Source: Alitiscatomonas aceti
GTDB lineage: Bacteria > Bacillota > Clostridia > Lachnospirales > Lachnospiraceae
DNA length: 64,000 nucleotides
Assembly (NCBI RefSeq): GCF_025567195.1
Contig: NZ_JAOQJF010000002.1
Location: forward strand, 62,001-126,000
Direction: 5' to 3'
A program made the position numbers and the translations under genes. Under the pieces are notes generated by a model that saw nothing but the letters and a program-made list of their open reading frames with translations, was not told where the DNA came from and searched no databases. Positions within the stretch are counted from its first letter, which is position 1, and each line of letters starts with the position of its first letter. Shown in pieces: positions 8,582 to 17,602 of this stretch.

Positions 8582-9310
8582 ATGGAAAAAAACACGAGCG
8601 CAGGAAAGATCCCTCTGATCCAGCTGAAGGACATCTATAAGATCTACCAGATGGGGGACGAGGAGGTGCGGGCCAGCGACGGGATCTCCCTTACCATTGA
8701 AAAGGGAGAGTTTGTGGCCATTGTAGGAAAATCCGGCAGCGGAAAATCCACGCTGATGAACATCATCGGAGCCCTGGACGTTCCCACGGAGGGGGAATAC
8801 CTTCTGGACGGCCAGGACGTAAGCGATATGACGGACAACCAGCTGGCCCAGATCCGGAACACCATGATCGGCTTCGTATTTCAGCAGTACAATCTGCTTC
8901 CAAAGCTGAACCTTCTGGAGAACGTGGAGCTTCCCCTCCTTTACGCGGGCATGGATCCCTGGGACCGGAGGGAACGGGCCATGGAATCCCTGGAACGGGT
9001 AGGACTGAAAGAAAAGTGGAGGAATTTTCCAAAGCAGCTTTCAGGCGGCCAGCAGCAGAGGGTCTCCATTGCCAGGGCCCTGGCGGGAAATCCGTCGCTG
9101 ATCCTGGCTGACGAGCCCACCGGCGCCCTGGATTCCAAAACTGGCCGGGAGGTTCTGGATTTTTTAAAGAAGCTCAACCGGGAGGGAAATACCATCGTTA
9201 TGATCACCCACGACAGCTCCATTGCCCTGGAGGCAGAACGGGTGGTGCGGATCATAGACGGCAGGATCAATTTTGATGGGGATGTGAAAGAATATGCTGC
9301 AATCATTTAA
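8582..9310 (+). CDS. ABC transporter ATP-binding protein, MacB/LolD type
   Basis: This 242-residue ATPase has Walker A GKSGSGKST near residue 50, Q-loop FVFQQYNLLP, signature LSGGQQQR near 153 and Walker B LILADEPTG near 175, with the D-loop ALDSKTG typical of the MacB/LolD/FtsE group. I chose ATG 8582 over the in-frame GTG 8573 because AAGGGAG (8567-8573) then has a normal 8-base spacing. The C-terminus overlaps the permease start by 17 bases, indicating translational coupling. The substrate is unknown. Confidence 0.93.
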   Translation: MEKNTSAGKIPLIQLKDIYKIYQMGDEEVRASDGISLTIEKGEFVAIVGKSGSGKSTLMNIIGALDVPTEGEYLLDGQDVSDMTDNQLAQIRNTMIGFVFQQYNLLPKLNLLENVELPLLYAGMDPWDRRERAMESLERVGLKEKWRNFPKQLSGGQQQRVSIARALAGNPSLILADEPTGALDSKTGREVLDFLKKLNREGNTIVMITHDSSIALEAERVVRIIDGRINFDGDVKEYAAII

Positions 9311-10479
9311 AATGGCTTTAAAGAGTATCTGGGGAAACAAGATGCGCTCCTTTCTTACCATGCTGGGGATCATCATCGGGGTGGCCTCTGTGATCATCCT
9401 GGTGGGCATCGTCAACGGATACATGTCTTATATGACGGAGAGCTTTGCCAGCATGGGCGTTAACCAGATCACCGTCAATTACAGGTCCCTGCCATCAAGG
9501 ACCATTGATGTGGAGGAGTTTTACGAATTTTATGAGGAGAATCAGGATCTGTTCCAGGGAATGACGCCCAGCGTTTCCGTAAGCGCCACCGTGAAGCACG
9601 GCAGCGACACCATGGACGCCACCACCGTGGGAGGATACAGCGAGGACCAGCTTGCCATCAAGGGTTATGAGCTTTCCTGTGGCAGGAACCTGCTCTATTC
9701 CGATATGGCTTCCCGCCAGAAGGTGGCCGTGGTGGGAGCCTATGTGGCGTCGGAGCTTTTTGGAAGCCCGGAAAAAGCCCTGGGCGAGAAAATAAAGCTC
9801 AACGGGGATAATTTATACAGTGGTGGGCGTTGTGGAGCAGCAGACGGAAAGCGCCGCGGACTTCGACGACGGATGTACCGACGATTTCGTGTGGATCCCC
9901 TATTCCCGGGCGGCCAAGATCGCCAGAAACGCCGTCATAAGCAATTACACCTTCACATCCTATGATATCAACGATACGGAGGCCTGTACGGCGGCTCTGG
10001 AGGAATTCTTATACAGCAAAATGAAAAATGAGGATCTGTACTCGGTGACAGCCATGAGCTCTCTGATGGACACACTGAACGATCAGATCGCCATGATGTC
10101 CATGATGCTGGGCGGCATTGCCGGGATCTCCCTTCTGGTGGCCGGCGTGGGGGTCATGAACATCATGCTGGTATCGGTCACAGAGCGCACCAGGGAGATC
10201 GGGATCCGCAAGGCCCTGGGAGCCCGGAAACGCGTGATCCTTCAGCAGTTTGTCATTGAGGCAGCGGTGACCAGCACCATCGGCGGGATCGCCGGGATTC
10301 TGCTGGGCTCTCTGGCCAGCATCGGGATCGGGGGTCTCATGGGCATCGAAGCGCCTCCCACCCTTTCGTCGGTACTGATCTCCTTCTCTGTTTCGGTGGG
10401 CATCGGCCTGGTATTCGGCTATATGCCTGCCAGCCGGGCGGCGGGACTGAACCCCATCGACGCCCTGCGGAGCGAATAA
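9294..10479 (+). pseudogene. FtsX/MacB-like ABC permease split by a one-base frameshift
   Basis: The frame from ATG 9294 encodes a typical MacB N-terminus (ALKSIWGNKMRSFLTMLGII, first membrane segment, then an extracytoplasmic MacB_PCD-like domain). It is in frame only up to about 9807 and runs out of frame to a stop at 9965. The frame shifted by one base continues with YTVVGVVEQQTES and the three C-terminal membrane segments (GVGVMNIMLVSVTERTREIG, GARKRVILQQFVIEAA, ...) to 10479. Deleting one G of the GGGG run at 9804-9807 joins the halves into a 394-residue permease of normal length (...LNGIIYTVVGVVE...). Either the gene is inactivated, or the extra G is a sequencing error. Both halves look conserved, so any damage would be recent. 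Confidence 0.85.
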
Positions 10480-10495
10480 GGGACAGAGAAAGAAG

Positions 10496-10524
10496 GTGAC
10501 AAATGCCCATTCCTGGATTATAAT
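10496..10524 (+). promoter_or_regulatory. Predicted strong sigma-A promoter for the dipeptidase gene
   Basis: GTGACA (10496-10501), a 17-base spacer and a perfect TATAAT (10519-10524) lie 36 bases before the ATG at 10560. The dipeptidase is therefore separate from the efflux operon, although no terminator is visible between them. Confidence 0.7.
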
Positions 10525-10559
10525 GGGGAAAGACAGAATGATTGGGAGGTACATAGGAA

Positions 10560-11567
10560 ATGAAAGTTGCAGACATGCACTGCGATACCATTGCTGAGAT
10601 CTATGCAAAACGCCAGGCAGGAGAAGAATGCGGGATCCTAAAAAACAACCTGCACATCGACCTGGAGAAAATGGAGAGGGGGGATTATGCGGTACAGAAC
10701 TTTGCCGTATTCGCCCATATGGAGAACCTTAAGGGGAAAATGCCCCTTCCGGAGTATGCGCTCCGTCTCATCGATACGTTTTTCACAGAGCTCCGCAGAT
10801 ATCCGGACCGGATCGGGATCGTAAGAAGCTTCCGGGACATTGAAAAAAACATGGCAGAGGGACGTATGTCCGCTCTCCTTACGATGGAGGAGGGAGCCAT
10901 CTGCGAGGGAAAGCTGGAATATCTCCGGATCTTTTACGAGCTGGGCGTCCGTATGTTCACCTTCACCTGGAATTTCCCCAACGAGCTGGCGTACCCCAAC
11001 CGGTATGAATATCTGGGGCCGGGACAGGATTCCTTCGTGCCGGAAACAGAAAAGGGACTTACGGAAAAGGGCTTTGAATTCCTGGAGGAGATGGAGCGCC
11101 TGGGGATCATTGCCGACGTGTCCCATCTGGGCGATAAGGGGATCCTGGATGTGATCAGCCATGCGAAGCGTCCCTTTGTGGCCAGCCATTCCGGTGCCAG
11201 AGCCGTCTGCCGTCACTGCCGGAACCTGACGGATGAGATGATCCGCGGGATCGGGGAAAAGGGCGGCGTCATGGGCGTCAACTATTTTACAGAATTCCTC
11301 CGGGATAAGGAAAAATTCGGGGATCCCATGAAAACATCCCTGGACGATATGGTGGCCCATATCCGCCGCATCATCCGTGTGGGCGGGATCGATTCCGTGG
11401 GCCTGGGATCGGATTTTGACGGAGCGGCCGTGTCCATGGAGATCACCAATGCCGGAGACATGCAGCTTCTGGCGGCCCGTCTGGAGAAGGAAGGCTTTTC
11501 CACAGAGGAGATCGAGAAGATCTTCTATAAAAATGTTTTCCGTGTCTACCGGGAGTTCCTGAAATAA
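10560..11567 (+). CDS. Membrane-dipeptidase family protein (peptidase M19)
   Basis: The 335-residue protein matches the renal-dipeptidase/M19 fold: DMHCDTIAE at residues 4-12 supplies the first metal ligands, MEEGAI carries the bridging Glu near 110, ADVSHLGDKG has the third-strand His near 186, ASHSGARAVCRHCRNL the next, and GLGSDFDGA near 285 the final Asp. Family members cleave dipeptides, including D-amino-acid ones, with two zinc ions; bacterial versions are often cytoplasmic. No signal peptide is present here. GGGAGGT lies 9 bases before the ATG. A strong terminator follows, so this is a single-gene transcript. Confidence 0.92.
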   Translation: MKVADMHCDTIAEIYAKRQAGEECGILKNNLHIDLEKMERGDYAVQNFAVFAHMENLKGKMPLPEYALRLIDTFFTELRRYPDRIGIVRSFRDIEKNMAEGRMSALLTMEEGAICEGKLEYLRIFYELGVRMFTFTWNFPNELAYPNRYEYLGPGQDSFVPETEKGLTEKGFEFLEEMERLGIIADVSHLGDKGILDVISHAKRPFVASHSGARAVCRHCRNLTDEMIRGIGEKGGVMGVNYFTEFLRDKEKFGDPMKTSLDDMVAHIRRIIRVGGIDSVGLGSDFDGAAVSMEITNAGDMQLLAARLEKEGFSTEEIEKIFYKNVFRVYREFLK

Positions 11568-11599
11568 AGGCCGGATGGCTGGAAAAATGGAGGATGGAG

Positions 11600-11650
11600 G
11601 AATGCGTCCTGGGAAAATGCTCCCGGACGCATTCTTTTCTTTTGCTTTTT
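11600..11650 (+). terminator. Rho-independent terminator after the dipeptidase
   Basis: GAATGCGTCC (11600-11609) and GGACGCATTC (11625-11634) form a perfect 10-bp stem, extended inside by GGG/CCC, followed by TTTTCTTTTGCTTTTTT. The T-rich tail also supplies the -35 box of the next gene. Confidence 0.85.
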
Positions 11651-11670
11651 TCGAGCTTTTATGGTAAACT
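11642..11670 (+). promoter_or_regulatory. Predicted promoter for the SH3/NlpC-P60 gene
   Basis: TTGCTT (11642-11647), a 17-base spacer and TAAACT (11665-11670) lie 36 bases before the start at 11706. TATAAC directly downstream (11671-11676) is an alternative -10. Confidence 0.5.
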
Positions 11671-11705
11671 TATAACCAAATGAATTTCTATGGAGTGTTT
11701 TAAGA

Positions 11706-13337
11706 ATGAAAGATGAAGGAAATGTAGCGGATTATATGGCGTCCTTAAACCGGGCCAGGAGGCGGAGACGGAACCGTCCGCCCTATGGAAAATATGCGCT
11801 GGCTGCCGCGGTGGTCTGCGTGGCTGCGGCCGGGATCTTTTTCGGCGGGAAGGCCGTAAAGGGATATATGGATAAAAAGCCGGCGGCAGCAACGGAAACC
11901 TCCGGGGAAGGGGAAACGGGCCCTGAAGCCGGGACGCTGGATGAAAGCGCGCTGGCCGCTGAGGAGGCCTCCCGCCAGGCCAGGGATGCGGAGCGGCTTG
12001 CCAACGCCCAGGCTGTGGTGGATTCCTATGCCAATATCGGGGTCGTCCAGGTGTCCGGCTATCTGAATATGAGAAAAAAGCCGGAGTCCGGTTCCCAGGT
12101 GGTGGGAAAGCTCATGGACGGCAGCGCCTGTGAGGTCCAGGAGACCCTGGACGGCTGGTATCACGTCAATTCCGGCGGGATCGACGGCTATGTGAGCTCT
12201 GAGTATGTGATCACCGGCGATGCTGCAAAGGAAAAGGCCCTGTCCATGGTCACAGACCGGGCGGTGGTCACCACCGACAATCTGAATATCCGGGAGCAGC
12301 CCTCCACTGACTCCAACATCGTGGGCCAGTGCTTAGAGGGAGAGCGGTATGAGATCCTGGGAGAGGAGGACGGCTGGTACCAGATCGACGGCGGCTATAT
12401 CTCCTCTGAATTTGCGGAAAAGCGTTTTTCCTTAAATGAGGCAAGAAAGCTGGATGTCCGCGCCATGGTCCTTAATTATTATGACAATCCCGGCGTGTCC
12501 AATGTGACCAATTACCTAAACATCCGCCAGGGAGCCGGAAAGGACGAGAAGGTGATCGGAAAGCTCCCCAGCTATGCCGGCTGCGAGATCCTGGAGGATA
12601 CGGGGAACGGCTGGTATAAGATCCGTTCCGGCAACATCACCGGTTATGTGAGCAGTGAGTTCATTCTCACCGGAGATGCGGCCCGCCAGGCGGCCATGGA
12701 GCACGCGGAGCTCATGGCCATTGTCAGCACCGACCGGCTGAACGCCCGGACGGAGCCCAGCACCGATGCGAAGATCTGGACCCAGATCTCCAACAATGAG
12801 AGATACCATGTGGCCGAGCAGTTAGACGGCTGGGTAAAGATCGAGTTCGACGAAGGCGGAGAAGGCGACGGGGCCGATGAGGTATCTGCGGCCTACGTTT
12901 CCACCGATTATGTGGATGTGCGGTATGCCCTGGCAGAGGCCATTAAATTCTCTCCGGCAGAGGAGAGCGCCTCCCTCAGAAGCCAGATCGTAAACTACGC
13001 CATGCAGTTTTTGGGAAATCCCTACGTCTGGGGCGGGACAAGCCTCACCCGGGGAGCCGACTGCTCCGGCTTTACCATGTCAGTGATGAAGCATTTCGGC
13101 ATTTCCCTGCCCCACTATTCCGGGGACCAGGCCAAGCGGGGCACCCGGATCAAATCCAGCCAGATGAGGCCTGGAGACCTGATCTTCTATGGCAACAGCC
13201 GTGGAAAGATCAACCACGTGGCCATGTACATCGGCAACGGCCAGATCATCCATGCGGCCAGCAGAAGGAGTGGGATCAAGATCTCTTCCTGGAACTACCG
13301 GACGCCCTTAAAGATCGTGGACGTCATCGGCGACTGA
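11706..13337 (+). CDS. Membrane-anchored SH3-repeat NlpC/P60 cell-wall hydrolase
   Basis: The 543-residue protein has a basic cytoplasmic N-terminus (ARRRRRNRPPYGK) and one membrane segment at about residues 31-52. Four bacterial SH3 modules follow, recognisable by YLNMRKKPESGSQVVGKL, NLNIREQPSTDSNIVGQ, YLNIRQGAGKDEKVIGKL and RLNARTEPSTDAKIW. The C-terminal 120 residues are an NlpC/P60 peptidase: GADCSGFTM (nucleophile Cys near 452), INHVAMYIGNGQIIHA (catalytic His) and a third polar residue downstream. Such enzymes cut the D-Glu-to-diamino-acid bond of peptidoglycan stem peptides, and the SH3 modules bind the wall. A TG(D/E)AA(K/R) spacer recurs between modules, showing internal duplication. 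The downstream hairpin probably ends the transcript. Confidence 0.92.
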   Translation: MKDEGNVADYMASLNRARRRRRNRPPYGKYALAAAVVCVAAAGIFFGGKAVKGYMDKKPAAATETSGEGETGPEAGTLDESALAAEEASRQARDAERLANAQAVVDSYANIGVVQVSGYLNMRKKPESGSQVVGKLMDGSACEVQETLDGWYHVNSGGIDGYVSSEYVITGDAAKEKALSMVTDRAVVTTDNLNIREQPSTDSNIVGQCLEGERYEILGEEDGWYQIDGGYISSEFAEKRFSLNEARKLDVRAMVLNYYDNPGVSNVTNYLNIRQGAGKDEKVIGKLPSYAGCEILEDTGNGWYKIRSGNITGYVSSEFILTGDAARQAAMEHAELMAIVSTDRLNARTEPSTDAKIWTQISNNERYHVAEQLDGWVKIEFDEGGEGDGADEVSAAYVSTDYVDVRYALAEAIKFSPAEESASLRSQIVNYAMQFLGNPYVWGGTSLTRGADCSGFTMSVMKHFGISLPHYSGDQAKRGTRIKSSQMRPGDLIFYGNSRGKINHVAMYIGNGQIIHAASRRSGIKISSWNYRTPLKIVDVIGD

Positions 13338-13355
13338 TCCTGAATGCATAGAAAG

Positions 13356-13405
13356 CTCCTTTTTCACACAGAATAAGAAAAAATGTGTGGGAAAGGAGTT
13401 TTTTT
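13356..13405 (+). terminator. Terminator-like hairpin that also buries the tepA ribosome site
   Basis: CTCCTTTTTCACAC (13356-13369) pairs along all 14 positions with GTGTGGGAAAGGAG (13385-13398), using two G-U pairs, around a 15-base loop, followed by seven T residues to 13405. The 3' arm contains AAAGGAG, the only ribosome site for the ATG at 13406. The element can therefore end the NlpC/P60 transcript and, on read-through RNA, mask tepA translation. Confidence 0.8.
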
Positions 13406-14119
13406 ATGGGAAATGATGCCAGCGAAAAAAAGGACCAGGAGGAACGGATCCGGGAAAACGGCCAGGTGACCCTGGGAGGCGGGAGGAAGGGACGGATCCA
13501 TCTGCTGTCCATTATCGGGGAGATCGAAGGCCATGAAAACCTGTCGGGCAGCACTAAGACCACCAAGTATGAGCATATCCTGCCGGAGCTTGCGAAGGTG
13601 GAGGACGATCCGGACATCGATGGGATCCTGATGCTCATCAATACGGTGGGCGGAGACGTGAGCTGCGGACTGGCCCTGGCGGAGATGCTGGCGTCCTTAA
13701 GCAAGCCCACGGTCTCCCTGGTCATCGGGGACAGCCATTCCATCGGCGTGCCTCTGGCTGTGGCTTCGGATTATTCGTTTATCGTACCCACGGGCACCAT
13801 GATGGTCCATCCGGTGCGGATGACCGGAATGGTCATCGGAGCTGCCCAGACGTATGATTATTTTGAAATGATCCAGGACAGGATCCTGAGCTTTGTGTCG
13901 GAACACAGCTGTATTTCCTACGACGGCTTAAAGGCGCTGATGCATAATACCAGGATGCTGACCCGGGATCTGGGGACGGTGCTGGTGGGAAAGGATGCGG
14001 TGGAAAAGGGACTCATCGACCAGGTGGGCGGGATCCGGGAGGCCCTGGCAAAGCTTTACGGGATGATCGGGGAAACAGGTTCTTCCGGAAGAGAGGGGAC
14101 CGGGGAAAAGCAGGCATAA
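13406..14119 (+). CDS. tepA: TepA-like ClpP-class serine protease
   Basis: The 237-residue protein has the ClpP/crotonase fold, with GILMLINTVGGDVSCGLALAE (shortened here to its core NTVGGDVSCG) near 75-85. The Ser segment is GDSHSIGVPLAVASDY near 115-130 and the His segment MMVHPVRMTG near 142. It resembles Bacillus TepA (YmfB), linked to protein secretion and germination, rather than true ClpP, whose Ser motif differs. As in Bacillus it lies directly upstream of the FtsK/SpoIIIE gene. I chose ATG 13406 over GTG 13385 because AAAGGAG is 8 bases upstream of the ATG. No signal peptide. Its ribosome site lies in a terminator-like stem, an unusual arrangement. Confidence 0.85.
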   Translation: MGNDASEKKDQEERIRENGQVTLGGGRKGRIHLLSIIGEIEGHENLSGSTKTTKYEHILPELAKVEDDPDIDGILMLINTVGGDVSCGLALAEMLASLSKPTVSLVIGDSHSIGVPLAVASDYSFIVPTGTMMVHPVRMTGMVIGAAQTYDYFEMIQDRILSFVSEHSCISYDGLKALMHNTRMLTRDLGTVLVGKDAVEKGLIDQVGGIREALAKLYGMIGETGSSGREGTGEKQA

Positions 14120-14211
14120 AACTGGCAGGAGCCTGCTGCAGGGGAGGGACCCGGGCCTTCCGCCTGCGGCAAGGCTTTTCCGGCTCCCGGATCCCATCCC
14201 CCAGATAGAAG

Positions 14212-14240
14212 TTGCAATTTCCAGAAACTTTATGTATACT
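14212..14240 (+). promoter_or_regulatory. Predicted sigma-A promoter for ftsK
   Basis: TTGCAA (14212-14217), a 17-base spacer and TATACT (14235-14240) stand 48 bases before the TTG start of ftsK. Confidence 0.65.
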
Positions 14241-14287
14241 ATTTAATGAGGGTTTTTGCCCTGATTTTTAGATAGGGGGCTTTCATT

Positions 14288-17200
14288 TTGGCTGGAAGTA
14301 ATACAAAAAAGAAGACAACGGCATCAGGAAAGACAGCCGGGAAGAAAACCGCGGGAACGAAGACGACGGCGGCAAAACGGACAGGGACAAAGAAACAGGA
14401 GGCGGACAGCAGCTTTTTACAGTCTGAGGCAGTGATCCTGGGGACCTTTGCCGTCTGTGTATTTTTATTTTTAAGCAATTTCCATATCTGCGGCATGCTG
14501 GGGGATATGTTCAGCAGCATGCTCCTGGGAGTGTTCGGGAGCATCGGATACGTGGCGCCTGTCCTTTTATTTTTAGGCACCATCTTTTATGCCTCCAATA
14601 AGGGAAATATCCGGGCCGTTTATAAGATGCTGGCAGTGGAGGTGCTGCTGATCGTGCTCTGCGGACTGGCGCAGCTCATCTTCGGCGGCGGATACCAGGA
14701 AGGCCAGACCTTTAAGGAAATCTATGAAACAGCCGGGGAAAGCGGCATGGGCGGCGGCGTCATCGGCGGCGCACTGGTGCTGGCGCTCCATAAGACTGTG
14801 GGCGCCACCGGTTCTTACATACTGCTTCTGGTGTTCATGATCCTCTGCCTGGTCTGCATCACGGAGAGATCCTTTGTGATGGCAGTTAAAAAAGGAAGCG
14901 GAAAGGCTTACCAGTACGCCAGAGAGGATCACGAGCGGAGAAAGGAGATCCGCCAGGAGAAGAAAGAGGAAGAACGGCTTTTGCGGGAGGAGCAGCGGGT
15001 CCAGGGAGTCAATCTGCACTCTACGGATCTTTCAGCCGGCCGGCCGGAGCGGTTTACGCCGGATATGGCCATGCCGGTGACAGAGGAGGATCTGGCCCGT
15101 TTCAGCGCGGACAGAAAGCCGGAGGAAAAAATGGAAACGGCTGTGGAACGGGAGGAGAAGGCCCGTGCGGCGGCCAGAAGAGACCGGGAGGAGCGGAGAG
15201 CGGCTCTGGGCATTTCTCCCCAGCCGGAGCCGTCCCCTGTACATGAGGAAAAGGAAGAGCCGCGTCCGGATCCGGCAGATGTATTCCGCGGGAATATCAC
15301 CATGGCCGGAAAGGAGCCGGAAAAGGAGACAGTTCCCTTTGACGAGGATCTGTCCCTTTCCAGGCCCCACAGGGACGAGGATGTATTTCTGAGCCGCAGC
15401 AGCCGGGACTTTGAAGATATGGACGTATTCCCGGAGGGAGGAAGGCCGTCCATGGAGCAGACGGCGGCACAGGCTGCCTCTGAAGCCATTCCGGAGGCTG
15501 AGACGTTCACGGAGCCCTGGGAGGAGCCGGGAGAGACCATGGCAAAGCCTGGAAAGACAAAGAATGCTCCGGCAGAGCCGGAGGACGACGGCTACTGGCT
15601 GGATGAGGATTATGACGGGAACGGGAACCTCCAGAATGCGGAAAAGGACCAGACCGGAGAGCTGGAGTCCCTGGCAGAGCTGGATACAGAGCCTTATGCG
15701 GTGACAGAGGATTACTGGGAGCCTGTATCGGTCCAGCCGCCCTATGACGCCAAAGAAGAGCCGGAGCCTGCGCCTGTTTTCCCGGAAGCAGAGGAGATCC
15801 AGGCCGGCCGGGTCCTGTCCGGAGCGGAAACAGAAAATACCGGGGAGATCCCGGTCCTCCAGAAGGCAGAGGAGAAAAAGCAGATCGTCACTGCCGCCGG
15901 GAAGGTCATCGAGACCGATGCGGAGGAGATCATCCGCCAGAAGGCGGAAAAGAGGAGGCGGGAGGCGGAGGCAGCAAAGGCTGCCGAAGAGAGGCAGGCT
16001 GCCGATGCCGCTGTGCGCCAGGAGATCCAGAAAAAAGAGGAAAAACCCAGAAAGCCCTATGTGGCCCCGCCGCTGGAACTTTTGAAGAAGGGGCCTGGGG
16101 CGGCCTCCGGCCAGTCAGAAAAGGAATTTAAGGAGACGGCCATTAAGTTACAGCAGACGCTTCGGAATTTCGGCGTGGGCGTCACCGTCACCAATATCAG
16201 CTGCGGGCCCACTGTGACCCGGTATGAGCTCCATCCGGAGCAGGGAGTGAAGGTCAGCAAGATCCAGTCCCTGGCCGACGATATCAAGCTCAACCTGGCG
16301 GCCACCGACATCCGGATCGAGGCTCCCATCCCCGGAAAGGCGGCTGTGGGCATCGAGGTCCCCAATAAGGTCAACAGCATCGTGTATCTGCGGGAGCTTC
16401 TGGAGAGCCCGGAGATCAGGCAGCACCCCTCCAGCCTGGCCTTTGCCGTGGGAAAGGACATCGGCGGCCAGCCGGTGGTGGCGGATCTGGCAAAAATGCC
16501 CCATCTTCTGATCGCCGGCCAGACCGGCTCCGGTAAGTCTGTGGGCATCAACACCATGATCATGAGCCTGATCTACCGATCCTCGCCGGAGGATGTGAAG
16601 CTGATCATGATCGACCCCAAGGTGGTGGAGCTTTCTGTTTATAACGGGATCCCGCACCTTCTGATCCCTGTGGTCACGGACCCCAAAAAGGCTGCGGGAG
16701 CCTTAAACTGGGCGGTGGCAGAGATGATGGACCGGTACCAGAAGTTCGCCCAGAGCAATGTAAGAGACTTAAAGGGATACAATGCGAGAGTGAAGAGCCT
16801 TATGGAGGCCGGGGATGTGCCTGCGGACCAGATCCCTGCAAAGCTTCCCCAGCTTGTGATCATCATCGATGAGCTGGCAGATCTTATGATGGTGGCATCC
16901 AGCGAGGTGGAGGATTCCATCTGCCGTCTGGCCCAGCTGGCCAGGGCAGCCGGGATCCATCTGGTGATCGCCACCCAGAGGCCGTCAGTCAACGTCATCA
17001 CCGGTGTCATCAAGGCCAATGTTCCCTCCAGGATCGCTTTTTCAGTGGCTTCCGGCGTGGATTCCAGAACAATCCTGGATATGAACGGAGCCGAAAAGCT
17101 TCTGGGCAACGGCGATATGCTGTTCTATCCGTCGGGCTATCCTAAGCCCTTAAGGGTCCAGGGAGCCTTTGTGTCCGACCAGGAGGTCTCCCAGGTGACG

Positions 17201-17524
17201 GATTATATCAAGGAGCAGAATGAGGATACAGGCTATGACAGATCGGTGGAGCAGAAGATGAACCAGGGCGGAGGAGCCGGAGGTGCTTCCGGCGGCAGTG
17301 ACCGGGATACCCTGTTCTTTGATGCAGGAAGATTTATCATCGAAAAGGATAAGGCTTCCATCGGCATGCTCCAGCGGATGTTCAAGATCGGCTTCAACCG
17401 GGCTGCCAGGATCATGGACCAGCTGGCCGAGGCCGGGGTCGTGGGAGAGGAAGAGGGCACCAAGCCCAGAAAGATCCTCATGTCCATGGAAGAGTTTGAC
17501 GCCTTCACAGAGGCAGGCTATTAG
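14288..17524 (+). CDS. ftsK: DNA translocase FtsK/SpoIIIE
   Basis: The 1078-residue protein starts at TTG 14288, with AGGGGG 8 bases upstream and no better ATG. Its Lys/Ala/Thr-rich head resembles a basic tail. Four membrane segments lie at about residues 48-66, 75-103, 118-136 and 160-200. A very long acidic/charged linker (about 210-610) follows, then the motor: Walker A GQTGSGKSVG near 743, Walker B LVIIIDELADLMM near 855, and a winged-helix gamma domain at the end (MLQRMFKIGFNRAARIMDQL). FtsK/SpoIIIE pumps chromosomes through the division or sporulation septum. Bacillus SpoIIIE is 787 residues, so the extra length is almost all linker. The Ala/Glu/Lys-rich linker is where coding is least constrained. 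Confidence 0.95.
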   Translation: MAGSNTKKKTTASGKTAGKKTAGTKTTAAKRTGTKKQEADSSFLQSEAVILGTFAVCVFLFLSNFHICGMLGDMFSSMLLGVFGSIGYVAPVLLFLGTIFYASNKGNIRAVYKMLAVEVLLIVLCGLAQLIFGGGYQEGQTFKEIYETAGESGMGGGVIGGALVLALHKTVGATGSYILLLVFMILCLVCITERSFVMAVKKGSGKAYQYAREDHERRKEIRQEKKEEERLLREEQRVQGVNLHSTDLSAGRPERFTPDMAMPVTEEDLARFSADRKPEEKMETAVEREEKARAAARRDREERRAALGISPQPEPSPVHEEKEEPRPDPADVFRGNITMAGKEPEKETVPFDEDLSLSRPHRDEDVFLSRSSRDFEDMDVFPEGGRPSMEQTAAQAASEAIPEAETFTEPWEEPGETMAKPGKTKNAPAEPEDDGYWLDEDYDGNGNLQNAEKDQTGELESLAELDTEPYAVTEDYWEPVSVQPPYDAKEEPEPAPVFPEAEEIQAGRVLSGAETENTGEIPVLQKAEEKKQIVTAAGKVIETDAEEIIRQKAEKRRREAEAAKAAEERQAADAAVRQEIQKKEEKPRKPYVAPPLELLKKGPGAASGQSEKEFKETAIKLQQTLRNFGVGVTVTNISCGPTVTRYELHPEQGVKVSKIQSLADDIKLNLAATDIRIEAPIPGKAAVGIEVPNKVNSIVYLRELLESPEIRQHPSSLAFAVGKDIGGQPVVADLAKMPHLLIAGQTGSGKSVGINTMIMSLIYRSSPEDVKLIMIDPKVVELSVYNGIPHLLIPVVTDPKKAAGALNWAVAEMMDRYQKFAQSNVRDLKGYNARVKSLMEAGDVPADQIPAKLPQLVIIIDELADLMMVASSEVEDSICRLAQLARAAGIHLVIATQRPSVNVITGVIKANVPSRIAFSVASGVDSRTILDMNGAEKLLGNGDMLFYPSGYPKPLRVQGAFVSDQEVSQVTDYIKEQNEDTGYDRSVEQKMNQGGGAGGASGGSDRDTLFFDAGRFIIEKDKASIGMLQRMFKIGFNRAARIMDQLAEAGVVGEEEGTKPRKILMSMEEFDAFTEAGY

Positions 17525-17602
17525 CCGGAAGGAAGGCGCGGAGATGGATCGGATGCCGGAAACGGCGTGAAGATACAATGAAACAAGAAGAGGAGAGGGA
17601 CT

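Noticed and set aside
7252..8634. A 460-codon open frame on the minus strand opposite the HlyD-like adaptor gene
   Set aside because: It has no family motifs and a low-complexity His/Gly/Ala-rich translation, and it lies wholly opposite a well-supported gene. Long antisense frames are expected in GC-rich coding DNA.
14154..14179. Small hairpin GCCTT/AAGGC followed by TTTTCC after tepA
   Set aside because: The stem is short and bulged and the T-tract has only four bases, so I do not call it a terminator, although tepA and ftsK do appear to be separate transcripts.
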